Source of the DNA: Desulfobulbaceae bacterium
GTDB lineage: Bacteria; Bacteroidota; Ignavibacteria; Kapaibacteriales; UBA2268
Length of the DNA: 64,000 nucleotides
Assembly: GCA_018335795.1 (NCBI GenBank)
Contig: JAGXRP010000060.1
Location: 79,818 to 143,817 of the forward strand
Direction of reading: 5' to 3'
The position numbers and the translations under genes were made by a program. Under the pieces are notes generated by a model. That model was not told the origin of the DNA. It was given only the letters and a program-made list of their open reading frames with translations, and made no database searches. Shown piece after piece: positions 63,018-64,000 of this stretch. Each line of letters opens with the position of its first letter. Within the stretch, counting starts at the first letter, position 1.

Positions 63018-63668
63018 ATGGAAAACAGAATTCCGCTAATCGGCGAGACATTCCCCGATATGGAAGTTAAAACTACTCATGGCACGATGAATTTGCCAAA
63101 AGATTTTGCAGGAAAATGGTTTATTTTATTCAGCCATCCGGCCGACTTTACTCCTGTTTGTACAACTGAATTTGTAGCATTTCAAAACCGTTACCCTGAG
63201 TTTCGTAAATTGAATTGCGAGCTAATCGGTTTGAGTATAGACCAAGTTTATTCGCATATTAAGTGGCATGATTGGATTTTGGAAAACTTGAAAGTTGATA
63301 TCGAATTCCCGATTATTGCCGATAATGGCGATATTTCTAAGAGTCTCGGGTTCATTCATCCGGGCAAAGGCACAAATACTGTACGTGCAGTATTTATTAT
63401 TGACGATACAGCCAAAATAAGAGCGATTGTTTATTATCCTCAAGAATTAGGTCGTAATTTCGACGAATTGCTCCGTATGGTTCGCGCAATGCAAATCGCA
63501 GATAAAGAACACGTTGCAATGCCTGCAAATTGGCCCAACAACGAACTAATCGGCGATAAAGTTATCGTTCCACCGGCATCGGACATTAAATCGGCTAAGT
63601 ACAAACAAAGCCGTTATGATAATTACGATTGGTGGTTCTGCTATCGCGATTTGAAAAACAAAGAATAG
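63018..63668 (+). CDS. 1-Cys peroxiredoxin (Prx6-like)
   Basis: A 216-aa peroxidase. The ATG at 63018 follows AAAAAGAGGTGTTT; an in-frame GTG at 63012 is less likely. The PxxxTxxC site is Pro41-Thr45-Cys48 ([13 protein letters not shown]), followed by [19 protein letters not shown], and the long C-terminal arm (VVPPA-type [20 protein letters not shown], then DWWFCYR) of the Prx6 group. It reduces hydrogen peroxide or organic peroxides. A strong terminator follows. Confidence 0.93.
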   Translation: MENRIPLIGETFPDMEVKTTHGTMNLPKDFAGKWFILFSHPADFTPVCTTEFVAFQNRYPEFRKLNCELIGLSIDQVYSHIKWHDWILENLKVDIEFPIIADNGDISKSLGFIHPGKGTNTVRAVFIIDDTAKIRAIVYYPQELGRNFDELLRMVRAMQIADKEHVAMPANWPNNELIGDKVIVPPASDIKSAKYKQSRYDNYDWWFCYRDLKNKE

Positions 63669-63690
63669 AGCATCCGGAAAACACAAAAAA

Positions 63691-63722
63691 GGCTGTCCCA
63701 TAAGGGCAGCCGTTTTTTTTTT
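63691..63722 (+). terminator. Terminator of the peroxiredoxin gene
   Basis: GGCTGTCC and GGGCAGCC with a 5-base loop (CATAA), a preceding A-run and a following T-run of ten. It includes the U-G pair characteristic of the family seen at 7281 and 17942. Confidence 0.9.
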
Positions 63723-63781
63723 GTCTTGAACATGTCGGTAAGAGGCTGACTCATAAGGGCAACTTTATTTTTTCAAGACAA
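63721..63781. repeat. Ten-base inverted repeat enclosing a degenerate terminator copy
   Basis: TTGTCTTGAA (63721-63730) and TTCAAGACAA (63772-63781) are perfect inverted repeats. Between them GAGGCTGACTCATAAGGGCAAC followed by TTTATTTTTT is a decayed version of the neighbouring GGCTGTCC/GGGCAGCC terminators. Confidence 0.7.
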
Positions 63782-63798
63782 ACAAAATCCCCCTTAAT

Positions 63799-63826
63799 GA
63801 GGCTGTCCAAATGGGCAGCCTCTTTT
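63799..63826 (+). terminator. Third terminator-like hairpin of the cluster
   Basis: GAGGCTGTCC, loop AAAT, GGGCAGCCTC and a short T-run. Ten-base arms with one U-G pair. It resembles the one at 7281 in arm and loop sequence. Confidence 0.85.
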
Positions 63827-64000
63827 GATTTAAATTGGGGATAAAATTAGTCTAATTGATATAATAGGCATTGTAAATTTGATTAATTCACTAAAAATGT
63901 GTATTATTTCATTTTTTGGTATGTTTTGATGTTAATTTGAGGCTATTTTGGAGAGGTAAGAGAGATATTTTGCTTTTTTAAGCTACAAATTTGCTTAAAT
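63827..64000. other. AT-rich sequence at the right edge, nothing recognised
   Basis: No coding frame, tRNA or further hairpin is visible in these 174 bases. The next gene presumably starts beyond the window. Confidence 0.5.

Overview
The window reads as a low-GC chromosome segment from the Bacteroidota/FCB group. The evidence is: several secreted proteins ending in type IX secretion (T9SS) sorting domains; a two-part aerotolerance (Bat) gene set; and TTG/TTTG-N19-TAnnTTTG promoter candidates of the Bacteroidota type. A DUF494/Smg protein, a monomeric isocitrate dehydrogenase and giant BNR-propeller T9SS proteins fit deep FCB lineages (Ignavibacteria/Kapabacteria-like) better than Bacteroidia. 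That placement is an inference and would need marker-gene phylogeny.

Layout. 1-5.1 kb: end of guaB, an M24 peptidase, a GT4 glycosyltransferase and three small exported proteins, two of them tandem relatives. 5.1-12.3 kb: an accessory zone with a YhcG/DUF1016 nuclease, a compositionally distinct monomeric IDH, a RAYT transposase carrying a perfect 28-bp palindrome inside its own reading frame, an alpha/beta hydrolase split by a frameshift, an RHS remnant, a MazF-type toxin-antitoxin pair and a lone HicB-like protein. It ends at tRNA-Arg(CCT). 12.3-20.9 kb: Smg, YbeY, a DinB-like protein, a second GT4, two T9SS-type proteins, an NmrA-like protein, CorA bracketed by a dispersed repeat, and a lipoprotein.

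20.9-26.3 kb: a compact minus-strand Mu-like capsid and lysis cassette. It holds a protease, major capsid protein, cement protein, gp36-like protein, holin-like protein, exported CHAP-like lysin, two unknowns and a DUF935 portal. No terminase, tail, integrase or regulator is present. All frames are open and the composition looks host-like, so this is the best candidate for a domesticated or otherwise unusual particle system.

26.5-43.6 kb: a 1294-aa T9SS propeller/FN3 protein, a coupled coiled-coil pair, TyrS, a secreted protein with an internal T9SS-like domain, a PabA/TrpG amidotransferase and an Ogg2-type glycosylase. The first half of the Bat set follows (MoxR, DUF58, a 1122-aa T9SS protein, a BatD/DUF4381-like protein, BatA). 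43.8-52.6 kb: a C69 dipeptidase, NfeD, a HepT-MntA pair, and the second half of the Bat set (BatB-C-D-E) behind RsmD. 52.6-64 kb: a PilM-like protein, a GT2/TPR protein, a thioester alpha-2-macroglobulin, Maf, a lone sugar-type ABC permease, PlsY, an alpha/beta hydrolase and a 1-Cys peroxiredoxin, closing with a cluster of related terminators.

A terminator family with the conserved arms GGCTGTCC/GGGCAGCC recurs on both strands, always oriented so that transcription gives a G-U pair rather than a C-A mismatch.
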